A DNA stretch of 18,494 nucleotides from Legionellaceae bacterium UBA6148 (GCA_002423125.1 DIUW01000026.1:1-18494), one strand, 5' to 3'; positions 7,993-16,670 are shown, counted from the stretch's first letter. Translations and numbers: made by a program. The notes: generated by a model from the letters alone, not told the origin.

Positions 7993-8010
7993 CCATTAAC
8001 GGAGGGGATC

Positions 8011-8433
8011 GTGCGTCAATTTATCATTGGATTAATCCTGAGCTTTGCAGTGACTGAGGTAATGGGTTCGCCTACAGCACAAGTCTTTGTGAGCTTTTCA
8101 ATGCCTGAGCATTTGCTTCAACAAACACTGAATGAAAGCGCTCGTTTAAATATTCCAGCCGTTCTGAATGGCCTTATCGACAATTCAATGCCAACAACCG
8201 TTCAACGCATTCAAGCGCTTTCAAAAACCATTCCAAATTTAAACTTGCAAATTGATCCGACCGCTTTTGAGCGATTTGGGATTCAACAAGTTCCAGCGCT
8301 CGTTGTAGATAACGGCAAAGCATTTGACGTGCTCTATGGCAATTTGTCCTTAAGTGATGGCCTATTACGAATCGCAGAACATGGCGACAGTGGTTTAACC
8401 GTCAGTGATGTAAGGAGACTAGTCGGTGAGTAA
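8011..8433 (+). CDS. trbC: TrbC, periplasmic pilus assembly protein (short form)
   Basis: This encodes 140 residues from a GTG start at 8011, with ggaggggatc immediately upstream. F TrbC has about 212 residues, so the protein is reduced, mainly before and after the conserved core. It has a signal peptide (residues 1-20, ending MGS). The family core VFVSFSMPEHLLQQTLNESARL is followed by LQIDPTAFERFGIQQVPALVV, a thioredoxin-like segment with a cis-proline QQVPA motif but no active-site CxxC. It is expected to act with TraW in the periplasm. It overlaps traN by 8 bases. Confidence 0.9.
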   Translation: MRQFIIGLILSFAVTEVMGSPTAQVFVSFSMPEHLLQQTLNESARLNIPAVLNGLIDNSMPTTVQRIQALSKTIPNLNLQIDPTAFERFGIQQVPALVVDNGKAFDVLYGNLSLSDGLLRIAEHGDSGLTVSDVRRLVGE

Positions 8434-9352
8434 AACAATTGGAATCATCCTGCTCATGCTCAGTTCAGGATCCGCAACCGCATTAGAAACAGGCGATGCG
8501 TTTAAACGCGCGCTTGAGCAATTTAAACCGGGTGAGGTTTTAAGCGGATATACCCCAAACCCAACTGAGACAGGCTTGAACCCTTCTGAAAATAACGATG
8601 GGCTAAAAAACCAAGGCCTTGCCAGCGCACATCACAATGAAACATCGGAACGTGTCTACACCGAAGGTCAGACACGAACAAAGGCGATTGCTAATCCGAA
8701 TAGTGCAGAAATGAACTATGCCGAAACGGTCATTGAGGGCAGTTCCCTTGTTGAAACCGACCCACGTGACAAAACCAAAAACGAAGAAAGCCATGATATG
8801 GGCGAAGGCGTTTCAAGGCTTGGTGCTTTGGCGGGTGTTTCCAGTGACGTATCCATCAATCAAATCAACGAGCGAAGCCCTAAGATTTTTGCGGGTTCGG
8901 TCATCGATTGCAAATCGTACCCTCTCGGTTTTCGAGATTGTTGCACCGATAGTGGATGGGGCGATTGGGTGAAGCATTGCCCATCAGAACTACAGGCACT
9001 TCAAAAGGCCAAAGATGAGAATCGTTTTGTCTCTCTTGGCAAATACAAAAAACATAAACTTGATCTCGACCACCATCATGTCTATTGCATTTTTCCATCA
9101 AAGCTCAGCGCGATTATTCAAAAAGAAGGTAGAAATGCGCAGCTGCATATCTCTTTTGGCAAGGCAAAATCGCCGAATTGTCGCGGGATTTCTCCTCAAG
9201 AATTAGAGCGCATCAACTTTGAAAAACTCAATTTATCGCCGATTGAGCAGGAGCTTATGTCGCGCCTTCATGTTCCCAAGGCCGGCACGGCATCCCATTT
9301 AAATCAGGCGCATATCGAGCGACTTCATCAGGAGGGACGAGCGCATGATTAA
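8426..9352 (+). CDS. traN: TraN, reduced mating-pair stabilisation protein
   Basis: This encodes 308 residues from a GTG at 8426 with aaggag at 8412-8417. TraN in F is an outer-membrane, cysteine-rich protein of about 602 residues that stabilises mating pairs through recipient surface proteins. This one has a signal peptide (to about residue 20), then a polar, low-complexity region to about residue 150. It then has the conserved TraN C-terminal block: Cys162, Cys172-Cys173 in RDCCTDSGWGDW, YCIFPSKLSAIIQKEGR, LHISFGKAKSPNCRGI and PQELERINFEKLNL. The long extracellular, Cys-rich region is missing. A cysteine pair I recall between the DCC and YCxF motifs in F is replaced by GKYKKHKLDLDHHHVYC. 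Only about six cysteines remain. Confidence 0.85.
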   Translation: MSKTIGIILLMLSSGSATALETGDAFKRALEQFKPGEVLSGYTPNPTETGLNPSENNDGLKNQGLASAHHNETSERVYTEGQTRTKAIANPNSAEMNYAETVIEGSSLVETDPRDKTKNEESHDMGEGVSRLGALAGVSSDVSINQINERSPKIFAGSVIDCKSYPLGFRDCCTDSGWGDWVKHCPSELQALQKAKDENRFVSLGKYKKHKLDLDHHHVYCIFPSKLSAIIQKEGRNAQLHISFGKAKSPNCRGISPQELERINFEKLNLSPIEQELMSRLHVPKAGTASHLNQAHIERLHQEGRAHD

Positions 9353-10097
9353 ACGGTTATCAGGACTGACATTCATACTGGCAACGACCCTTGTCTTTGC
9401 AGACGAAGCACCGATTGGCTTCCTCTGGTACAACACGCCCAAGCCATTGGTTGTTCACAAAGAGAAAAAGCCACAGGGTATCCCCTTTAGTCAGTTGAGC
9501 TATACCCAGCGCGATAAAGTGCTTCACTTCTATACCATGGAAGCCATGCATCGTGCGCGCCAAACAAAATCAATGGAAGACATGCGCCAGTTTCTCGCAC
9601 TTCAAGATTATTGGCTGCAAGAGTCTTCACGCTTTAGAAATCTTTTCCAAAAAACGATGCTCTATTATCCCGAATATGATTACTCTGTGACGCATCCCAC
9701 CTCAAGCATCGGCACTAAATTGCTCGATGCTGAGCGCGAGAAAAATAATAAAGCCGCAATTCAAACCCTGTCAAAAACGCATGGCCTCTTGTTTTTTTAC
9801 CGCAGCCAGAATCCTTATGACCAAAAACAAATTGCCGTCCTTCAAGATTTTTGCACGCGCTTTGAGCTGCCACTCATCCCCGTGAGTGTCGATGGAAAAC
9901 GAGCACCAGAACTGCCCGACTCACGTTTGGATAAAGGGCAGGCAGAAACACTCGGGGTGCGATTTTTTCCGGCTGTTCTGCTGGTTAATCCGAAGAGCCA
10001 AGAGTCGTTTCCCATTGCGTTTGGATTCACAACCCAAGACGTACTTGAAACCAATCTTGTCAGTGTTATTCATCATTTTAAGGAAGAAGCCCTATGA
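9345..10097 (+). CDS. traF: TraF, periplasmic thioredoxin-like pilus assembly protein
   Basis: This encodes 250 residues (F TraF 247). TraF is a periplasmic protein with a thioredoxin fold used in F pilus assembly. A signal peptide ends VFA (residues 17-19). The N-terminal motif GFLWYNTPKP, the helical segment LSYTQRDKVLHFYTMEAMHRAR, and the C-terminal LLFFYRSQNPYDQKQ and LGVRFFPAVLLVNP identify the family. The position of a thioredoxin CxxC is occupied by NPYD (156-159), so it should not have oxidoreductase activity; F TraF also lacks CxxC. ggaggg precedes the ATG at 9345. It overlaps traN by 8 bases and trbB by 4. Confidence 0.92.
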   Translation: MIKRLSGLTFILATTLVFADEAPIGFLWYNTPKPLVVHKEKKPQGIPFSQLSYTQRDKVLHFYTMEAMHRARQTKSMEDMRQFLALQDYWLQESSRFRNLFQKTMLYYPEYDYSVTHPTSSIGTKLLDAEREKNNKAAIQTLSKTHGLLFFYRSQNPYDQKQIAVLQDFCTRFELPLIPVSVDGKRAPELPDSRLDKGQAETLGVRFFPAVLLVNPKSQESFPIAFGFTTQDVLETNLVSVIHHFKEEAL

Positions 10098-10534
10098 AAA
10101 AACTAATCGCGATGAGCATGATTTTCTTCAGTTTATGGTCGAGTATGGCCTCTGCCGAAAGCGCTATAAAAAACAAATTCTTTGAAACACACGGCTTCGT
10201 GTTCTTCTTCGCCAGCACCTGTCCATATTGCCATCAGTTTTCACCCGTTCTGAGTCAAGTATCAAAAAAACTTGGCGCACGTGTGCTGCCATTATCGTTT
10301 GATAATCAACCTTTGCCTGAGTTTCAAGAGGCGCTACCCGCCAGCAGCGATTGGACAACGGTGGCTTTTCAAAATGCATCGATTCACTACCCTGCGTTAT
10401 TTATTGCGAATCCCACAACAGAAAAGCTCTATCCGGTATCCATTGGATCGTTAAGTGAGATGGAGCTCATGACACGCATTGATGAGCTTATTCCCAAAAT
10501 CATGGCCTATGAGAACACCGGGGCGAAAGTATGA
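10094..10534 (+). CDS. trbB: TrbB, thioredoxin-like disulfide isomerase
   Basis: This encodes 146 residues (F TrbB about 181). TrbB is a periplasmic thioredoxin-fold protein thought to make or shuffle disulfides in the Cys-rich transfer proteins (TraU, TraN, TraH). A signal peptide is present (MKKLIAMSMIFFSLWSSMASA, cleavage after residue 21). The active site is CPYC at residues 43-46 in FVFFFASTCPYCHQFSPVL, and a cis-proline motif HYPALFIANP lies downstream. In F, several genes (trbA, artA, traQ) separate traF from trbB; here they are adjacent with an ATGA overlap. A generic DsbG/C-like thioredoxin is the alternative, but the context favours TrbB. Confidence 0.88.
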   Translation: MKKLIAMSMIFFSLWSSMASAESAIKNKFFETHGFVFFFASTCPYCHQFSPVLSQVSKKLGARVLPLSFDNQPLPEFQEALPASSDWTTVAFQNASIHYPALFIANPTTEKLYPVSIGSLSEMELMTRIDELIPKIMAYENTGAKV

Positions 10535-11898
10535 AAAGAATTGTCAAAGCATTAACGCTCAGTATCGTCGCAGCGAGTGTTGCCCATGCCAATGTTGCCA
10601 GTGACATGAACCACTTTTTCAATGGGATTGGTTATGCATCAAACGCCACGAAACCCGCTGCATTTCAATCGCAAGCCGCCGGTTTTTACGGTGGCGGTTC
10701 GCTGTTTGTGCGCAACCGCGTGAGCCGTTATCAGCTTGTAGAGCTCGATTTACCCAGCTATCGCGCGGGCTGCAATGGCATCGATTTATTTACGGGGAGC
10801 ATGAGTTTTTTAGGGCATAAAAAGCTTGTGGACTTAGGCAAACAAGTCATGACCAGCAGTGGCGCCTATGCTGTTGATGTGATGCTCGCGACCACCGTGC
10901 CTGAGTTAAAACAAGTACGAGACTACTTGCAAACGTTAGAGCAAAAGGTCAATCAAATGAATGTGAACTCGTGTGAAATGGCACAAAATTTTGTTGGTGG
11001 TGTCTTTCCCAAAACGGCTGCATCGCAACAAAAAATATGCAAAGACCAAGCTGCAATGGGGCGAAGTGGCGTGGTATCGGATTATGTCTCTGCGCGGATG
11101 GATTGCGCGAGCGACGCACATGACGGAATTATGGAAAAAGCCGCGAAAGATCCCGAGCAAAAAACACAGGTGGTTTTAAATAAAAATATTGTCTGGTCCA
11201 TTTTGCAAAACAACGCGTTCTTAAAGGGTGACTTACAACTGGCAGAAATGGTCATGAGCCTGACTGGTACGCTGATTATTGATAAACAAGGCAAAGTCAC
11301 CGTAGTGCCTTCGTTAGCTGGGAGCAGTCACTTCATTCAAGCACTGATCGGAGGTCATAAATCCGCAAGCATTGAGCAAATGTGGCGATGCAGTGATGAA
11401 ACCAATGGTACGGCCTGCTTATCCGTCAGCCTCAAAGAGATGAACATCGATGAAGGCCAAACGCTAACGTCGCGTATTCGAAACTTGATCGATGATCTGA
11501 ACACCAAACTTAAAAATGATGATCCGCCAACTGCTGAGGAGAAAAACTTTTTAAGCCTCACGATGTTTCCTGTGATGAAGTTTTTAACCGTATTAAACAG
11601 CACACACTATAACGATGCAGCCGTTGAAATTGAGGGCTATTCAACACTGATTGCTGAAGATCTGTTGCAGCATTATTTAAGCGGCTTACTGCAAGATGTC
11701 GCCAATGCCACGGCGGGATCAGAAATCAATGAGGATCTCATCAAAGACATTCAAACCCGCATTCGAGAAGCCCGTCATGAAATTGCATCTGTAGATCCGA
11801 AAATCGCACGAAAACTACAGGAAAAAATCACGCTGATTTCCCGCATGAATGACATTGAAAAACAACTCGCCAGTGGTCTTGGCAATACGTCACATTAA
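10531..11898 (+). CDS. traH: TraH, pilus assembly protein
   Basis: This encodes 455 residues (F TraH 458). TraH is a periplasmic or outer-membrane-associated protein needed for F pilus assembly and mating-pair formation. A signal peptide ends AHA (residues 18-20). Conserved TraH segments follow in order: MNHFFNGIGYASNATKPAAF, AAGFYGGGSLFVRNRV, AGCNGIDLFTGSMSF, TTVPELKQVRDYLQ, NSCEMAQNFVGGVFPKT, and a helical, coiled-coil C-terminus (about residues 390-450). Cysteine positions in the first half match the family. It overlaps trbB by 4 bases and is followed by traG after 13 bases. Confidence 0.95.
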   Translation: MKRIVKALTLSIVAASVAHANVASDMNHFFNGIGYASNATKPAAFQSQAAGFYGGGSLFVRNRVSRYQLVELDLPSYRAGCNGIDLFTGSMSFLGHKKLVDLGKQVMTSSGAYAVDVMLATTVPELKQVRDYLQTLEQKVNQMNVNSCEMAQNFVGGVFPKTAASQQKICKDQAAMGRSGVVSDYVSARMDCASDAHDGIMEKAAKDPEQKTQVVLNKNIVWSILQNNAFLKGDLQLAEMVMSLTGTLIIDKQGKVTVVPSLAGSSHFIQALIGGHKSASIEQMWRCSDETNGTACLSVSLKEMNIDEGQTLTSRIRNLIDDLNTKLKNDDPPTAEEKNFLSLTMFPVMKFLTVLNSTHYNDAAVEIEGYSTLIAEDLLQHYLSGLLQDVANATAGSEINEDLIKDIQTRIREARHEIASVDPKIARKLQEKITLISRMNDIEKQLASGLGNTSH

Positions 11899-11901
11899 GG
11901 A
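11897..11901 (+). promoter_or_regulatory. Ribosome binding site fixing the traG start
   Basis: aagga lies 10 bases upstream of the ATG at 11912. The traG frame is open upstream to 11849, overlapping traH, but that longer version would add 21 polar residues with no recognisable function. The ATG at 11912 gives MSAEYLTIHVLAAGD, which fits the short cytoplasmic start of TraG proteins. Confidence 0.6.
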
Positions 11902-11911
11902 TGAAAAACTT

Positions 11912-14707
11912 ATGTCAGCAGAATACTTAACAATCCACGTCCTAGCGGCAGGCGATTTATTTACCGATGTTTTGAATGCCATCACGGCCTTCATGAATCA
12001 ACGCGATTTTTTAGGGCTTTTAAGGATTACCGCGCTTATCGGCATTGTCATGGTGTCCGCCGGATTTTTAAAATCCCGTGATCCGACGGTGTTTGCGAAA
12101 TGGTTCTTGGGTTATGTGCTGTGTACGAATATTGTGTTGTTACCTAAAACCAATGTTTTGATTGAGGACATATCCACACAAACCTATCACAAGATCGACA
12201 ACGTACCCGTTGTATTCGCGGCAACAGCGAGTCTCTTAACATCGGTTGGGTATGGGCTTGCACAAAGTTATGATGCGCTTTTTGCAACGCCCGGCGATTT
12301 TGCCTACACAAAGACAGGCGCGCTGTTTGGTGCGCGACTGATAGAGTCCGCTCGTGATTTCAGAATCCTTGACCCGACACTCAAAGATGAAATGGATCAC
12401 TATTTTCGCTCCTGCGTTGTAGGCGACATTCGACTGAATCAAAAATACAGCGTGGGTGATTTAGCCGGCAGCGATAACATTTGGAATCTGATTACCAAGA
12501 AACCCTCACCGCTTCGTATGACCGAGGTCGGTGGCAATCTCGTGACCTGTGCGCAAGCCTCAAGCGCCGATGGTAAAAATAGCCTGAAAGCACGCTTGGA
12601 TGCTGAAATTCGAAAAACCTACAGCATCTTTGGGATTAACTTGTTTGGAAAGCAAAAAAAGACCGATTATGAAAAACTGTTTGAAACCCATCTAACCTCA
12701 GCAGCACGCTATTATCAGGGACTCACGGACAGCTCAAGTAATATCTTTCTACAAGCCATGATGATTAATGCGATGGGCGATGGCATTAACCACTATCAAG
12801 CCTTTACTGACAGTACGGCCAGTGTCGTGAACCATGAATTTACCAAATCCCAGCTGCAACACCGCTGGAGCTGGGATATCTTGGGTCAAAAGGCCGCGTG
12901 GTTTTTACCGTTATTGCACACGAACCTCATGCTGATCCTTTTTGGTGTGTTCCCCTTGGTATTGGCACTCAGCACCATGCCGGGCGGTGGTCACATTTTT
13001 AAAGGGTATTTGCAATTTCTTTTATCACTCCAATGCTGGCCTGTGCTCTTTGCTGTCATTAATCACGTGATGACCAATGTGGGCATCGATGGGGTTTCGG
13101 GATATGGGCCAATGACGATGGTCAATCTTGATAAAATGACGGAGTTGAGTCGAGATATTTCAGGGGTTGCAGGTTACATCATGGCGATGATTCCGTTTAT
13201 CGCAAAAGGCCTAGTGTCGAATCTGGGCGAAGCCTTTAATGGGCTGGCAACAAGCATTACAGGACATGTGCAAGGCTCAGGAATGGCGGTGGCAGGTGAA
13301 GCCGCATCGGCTTCGTTTGGGCTAGGCCAAACCAGCTTTTATAACACAACAGCCAATAATTTCTCTGCCAACAAACATGACTCCAATTGGTCACATATGC
13401 ACGGCATGCATGCTGAACAAGGCAGCTCTGGTGTGATTAAAACCATTACGGGTAGTGGCGAAACGGTCTTTGATGTCAGTCCCGGAATGTCAAAAAGTGC
13501 CGTCTCCATTAGTACCTCAGAAGCATTGAGTGGCTCCCTCAATCAAGCTTACGAAACATCAAAACAGACCGCTCTTAATGAATCGCGTCATTATCAAAGC
13601 GCCATATCCAACGCGGCACATCGCGCGATACAACTTTCAAATCTGGAAGGTCATGATATGCGACTTAGCGATGGGGTTTCCAGCCAAGAGTCGGGGCAAT
13701 ATTCACAGGCATTATCAAAAATGACCAGCATTGCCTCGGATGTTTCCAAGCGTTTAGGCGTAAGTCAGGAAGAAGCGATGACGACATTAACCTCGATGAG
13801 TGCCGGCGTTCACGCCAGCATTTCTAGCGATCGCTCCGCTATCGGTCATCTCGGAAAGTGGGCTTTTGGTTTTGATGCCGGCGGACGTACAGATGAAAAA
13901 TATGATCGCTCATCCACTTCAGGCGATCGTTATCATGAAAATACCGATCAGACTGTGACAGCGAAAGAAGCGGCTGATTTCAATCAATCATTGAATTACG
14001 TCAGTCATTTTGCGCAAACGCATCATTTTGATGATTCACACTCCAAAGGCGCAAGCCTGTCTAACCAATTGGGCGCAGACTTACGTGACGCTCAAACGGC
14101 AAGTCATAATGTCGATTCGTCCATGTCTACAGCCGCGCGTGTACAACAGGCACGAAGTTATGTTGAATCCCACGGGGCGCAAATTAATGCCGACCTCAAT
14201 CAAGCCTTTCCGGGGTATGTGGCATCAACAGTGGGATCGGCTCAACGTGATGAGCTCTTCTCACACCCTGGTGATATGGCTTCTATTCAACGGCTTCAAA
14301 CGCTAGGGCAGGATTTTGTTGCCCATAAACGAGATGAGTTGATTTCAGAATTTGGCAATCAATCTCAAAGCACAAAAGTCGACGCGCTGTATAACCAAAA
14401 TGCGCGCTCTTTGGTTGAGAAAGAAAGCCAAATGGGAAACCAGTATCAAAGCAATCATGACGCATTGAGTCTCAATGCCAAGAGTGCTGGCGTTGCTATG
14501 GATAATCATGCTGCCGACCAATTCCAACAGCGCATTCAAGGGAACATGACGATGAGTCGAAACCAGACAACACATGACGGCGAACGTTTGCATGCAGGAT
14601 TTAACGAAACACAGTCGGAAGTCAATCAAGTCATCCAAACAGGCAAAGAAAACGCAAAACGCCTTCCCATTATGCCGCATCAGCATCCTGAAAAGGAGGC
14701 GCATTAG
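11912..14707 (+). CDS. traG: TraG, mating-pair stabilisation and inner-membrane channel protein
   Basis: This encodes 931 residues from the chosen ATG (F TraG 938). TraG has a VirB6-like membrane N-terminus required for pilus assembly and a long periplasmic C-terminal part for mating-pair stabilisation; in F the C-terminal region is also the target of entry exclusion by TraS. Membrane segments are visible near residues 33-53 and 64-80, again at about 328-385 (AAWFLPLLHTNLMLILFGVF onward), and at about 415-440 (ISGVAGYIMAMIPFIAKGLV). Residues 445-931 are hydrophilic, rich in Ser, Gln, Asn, Ala and His, with long helical or coiled-coil stretches, as expected. The gene is full length. No traS or traT follows. 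Confidence 0.93.
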   Translation: MSAEYLTIHVLAAGDLFTDVLNAITAFMNQRDFLGLLRITALIGIVMVSAGFLKSRDPTVFAKWFLGYVLCTNIVLLPKTNVLIEDISTQTYHKIDNVPVVFAATASLLTSVGYGLAQSYDALFATPGDFAYTKTGALFGARLIESARDFRILDPTLKDEMDHYFRSCVVGDIRLNQKYSVGDLAGSDNIWNLITKKPSPLRMTEVGGNLVTCAQASSADGKNSLKARLDAEIRKTYSIFGINLFGKQKKTDYEKLFETHLTSAARYYQGLTDSSSNIFLQAMMINAMGDGINHYQAFTDSTASVVNHEFTKSQLQHRWSWDILGQKAAWFLPLLHTNLMLILFGVFPLVLALSTMPGGGHIFKGYLQFLLSLQCWPVLFAVINHVMTNVGIDGVSGYGPMTMVNLDKMTELSRDISGVAGYIMAMIPFIAKGLVSNLGEAFNGLATSITGHVQGSGMAVAGEAASASFGLGQTSFYNTTANNFSANKHDSNWSHMHGMHAEQGSSGVIKTITGSGETVFDVSPGMSKSAVSISTSEALSGSLNQAYETSKQTALNESRHYQSAISNAAHRAIQLSNLEGHDMRLSDGVSSQESGQYSQALSKMTSIASDVSKRLGVSQEEAMTTLTSMSAGVHASISSDRSAIGHLGKWAFGFDAGGRTDEKYDRSSTSGDRYHENTDQTVTAKEAADFNQSLNYVSHFAQTHHFDDSHSKGASLSNQLGADLRDAQTASHNVDSSMSTAARVQQARSYVESHGAQINADLNQAFPGYVASTVGSAQRDELFSHPGDMASIQRLQTLGQDFVAHKRDELISEFGNQSQSTKVDALYNQNARSLVEKESQMGNQYQSNHDALSLNAKSAGVAMDNHAADQFQQRIQGNMTMSRNQTTHDGERLHAGFNETQSEVNQVIQTGKENAKRLPIMPHQHPEKEAH

Positions 14708-14759
14708 CACCACTCTAAATAACAAAATTCGTTCATAACAACTTAATTTAAGCCACAAA

Positions 14760-14783
14760 AAGGCAGTGGCTAGCCGCTGCTTT
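14760..14783. terminator. Hairpin in the traG-traD gap (terminator- or attenuator-like)
   Basis: The gap 14708-14810 is the largest non-coding stretch in the operon (103 bases). In it, gcagtggc (14763-14770) pairs with gccgctgc (14773-14780) around a central TA, with one T-G pair. Three further outer pairs (A-T, A-T, G-T) extend the stem. Only three T follow, so it may slow rather than end transcription, or protect the upstream mRNA end. The rest of the gap is AT-rich (14711-14758); a promoter for traD and traI there is possible, but I see no convincing -35/-10 pair. Confidence 0.4.
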
Positions 14784-14810
14784 GCCCAAAAATCACCCTA
14801 AGGAAAAATC

Positions 14811-16667
14811 ATGAGTACGGAATCAAATTACAAACACTATACCCGCGGCGGTCAAATCTCTTTCCATAACCTGCGAATGTGGGATCAAATCACCAAAACC
14901 CTCATTTACTGCTGTCTTGGAGTTTGGTTTTTAGCAAGTGGCCTCGTGACGTGGCTATTGACTGGCTCGGATCGGTTAATTCAAGCAACGGCATACTATT
15001 ACGCGCTATTCCTCAATGTCGTTGGCATGGCGCATACGTTTGAGATACCGCATTTTGAGCATGTACTTAAGCGCTCAGTACATGATGTGATAAATAACCC
15101 TTATTACGCCCGTAATGCCGATGCGTGTTTTGATGCGCTGATAAAGGCCGCTCTAATCGGTGGTGGCATTGCGCTTCTCATAGGCACGCTTTTGGCGGTG
15201 TATTTTATTCGCAAGGGCAAATTTCAAGCCAAAAATCAGTTCATACGTGGAACAAGCATCAAACCAAGTGAGACGCTAAAAAAACAAATCATTCGCTCGG
15301 GTCGTGCGTCTGATCTCAATGTTGATGGGTTTCCGCTCATCAAAGACTGTGAGGTGCAACATCTATTGGTGCATGGCACGGTGGGCATGGGCAAAAGTCA
15401 GCTCATTATGAAGCTCATGGATGGACTTCGCGCACGCGGCGACAGGGTTATTGTCTATGACAAAGGCTGTACGTTTACTGAAAGTTACTTTCAAGACTCA
15501 AGCGACGTGCTACTTAACCCATTCGATGCTCGTTGTGCCAATTGGGATTTATGGGCAGAAGCACCGCGCGATGAACTTCTGGAAAATATGGCTGAAAGCT
15601 TAATCCCCATGCACGGAGAGTCTGATCCGTTTTGGGTCAACGCAGCACGCACGGTATTGTCTTCAGCCGCCTCAAAAATGCGACACGACCCGACTCGTTC
15701 ACTTGAAAAACTACTCCAACTCTTAGTCACGGGCGAGTTTACCGAATTAGAGCCCTATCTAGCGGGTACAGCAGCCGCAACACTGGTCAGCCAACAAATT
15801 GAAAAAACCGCGATATCCATTCGCTCGGTCATTACCACTTATTTGAAATCCATGCAGTCACTTTCGGGCTTAAATGAGCCAGATAAAGCGCCGTTTTCAA
15901 TTCGCGATTATATCCTGAACCCAGACAACAACGGCTGGCTGTTTATCTCCTCCAATGGCGAGCAACACAAATCATTGAGACCGCTCATTTCAATGTGGAT
16001 TGCGATGGCGTCATTGACGCTTCTAAGCCTCCCAGAGAACCAACATCGGCGCATTTGGTTTATCTGTGATGAGTTACCGAGCTTACATAAATTGCCGCTC
16101 TTGGGCGAAACCATTGCCGAGGTTAGAAAATTTGGCGGATGTTTTTTACTCGGCATGCAAAGCTTCAGCCAGCTCGTCAAAGTCTATGGACGTAGTGGTG
16201 CTGCTGAAATTTTTGACCTACTCAATACACGCGCCTTTTTTGCAAGCCCGAGTCATGAGATGGCGCAGCTTGTCTCTAAAGAGTTGGGCGAAGAAGAAAT
16301 CGATGACACACGTGAAAACTATTCCTATGGTGCCAACTCGATTCGCGACGGCATATCGCTTGGAAAAAATAGGGTTATCCGACCGCTTGTGACCTATCCA
16401 GAAATCATGGGACTGGAGGCGCTGGAATGTTTTCTGCGACTACCCGGACACCCCATCACCAAATTAAAACTCAAACATCAAAAACGCGCATCCATTGCAA
16501 AAGGATTTATCGCGCGTGAATTACCCATCACCCAATCGATTGTCGCTGATGCTTCGGATAAGCCTGTGCGCAATGAGGAAACGACTAGCAGACGAGTTGA
16601 TGGGCATACACCCAAAAAACACAAACCATCGTTTGAATTGGAATCCATTTTTGAAGCAAGGAGCTAA
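14811..16667 (+). CDS. traD: TraD, type IV coupling protein
   Basis: This encodes 618 residues (F TraD 717). TraD is the VirD4-type hexameric ATPase that links the relaxosome to the secretion channel. Two N-terminal membrane helices are visible at about residues 31-54 and 108-130, flanking a small periplasmic loop. The ATPase domain carries Walker A GTVGMGKS at 189-196 (Lys195) and Walker B WFICDE with Asp420 and Glu421. The segment FLLGMQSFSQLVKVYG also fits the family. The protein is shorter than F TraD at the C-terminus, where F TraD has a tail that binds TraM; here it ends with a basic segment (RRVDGHTPKKHKPS) and ELESIFEARS. It is three bases from traI. Confidence 0.95.
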   Translation: MSTESNYKHYTRGGQISFHNLRMWDQITKTLIYCCLGVWFLASGLVTWLLTGSDRLIQATAYYYALFLNVVGMAHTFEIPHFEHVLKRSVHDVINNPYYARNADACFDALIKAALIGGGIALLIGTLLAVYFIRKGKFQAKNQFIRGTSIKPSETLKKQIIRSGRASDLNVDGFPLIKDCEVQHLLVHGTVGMGKSQLIMKLMDGLRARGDRVIVYDKGCTFTESYFQDSSDVLLNPFDARCANWDLWAEAPRDELLENMAESLIPMHGESDPFWVNAARTVLSSAASKMRHDPTRSLEKLLQLLVTGEFTELEPYLAGTAAATLVSQQIEKTAISIRSVITTYLKSMQSLSGLNEPDKAPFSIRDYILNPDNNGWLFISSNGEQHKSLRPLISMWIAMASLTLLSLPENQHRRIWFICDELPSLHKLPLLGETIAEVRKFGGCFLLGMQSFSQLVKVYGRSGAAEIFDLLNTRAFFASPSHEMAQLVSKELGEEEIDDTRENYSYGANSIRDGISLGKNRVIRPLVTYPEIMGLEALECFLRLPGHPITKLKLKHQKRASIAKGFIARELPITQSIVADASDKPVRNEETTSRRVDGHTPKKHKPSFELESIFEARS

Positions 16668-16670
16668 GCC

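Noticed and set aside
8002..8010. Nine-base match (gaggggatc) to the terminal repeat just before trbC
   Set aside because: It serves as the trbC ribosome binding site; similarity to the repeat is limited to a Shine-Dalgarno-like stretch and is probably chance.
11849..11911. Longer TraG start overlapping traH
   Set aside because: The extra 21 residues are polar, and aagga is well placed for the ATG at 11912.
14345..14758. Minus-strand ORF of 137 codons opposite the traG end
   Set aside because: It is antisense to the TraG C-terminus, has no family resemblance, and is one of many such shadows in this well-coded region.
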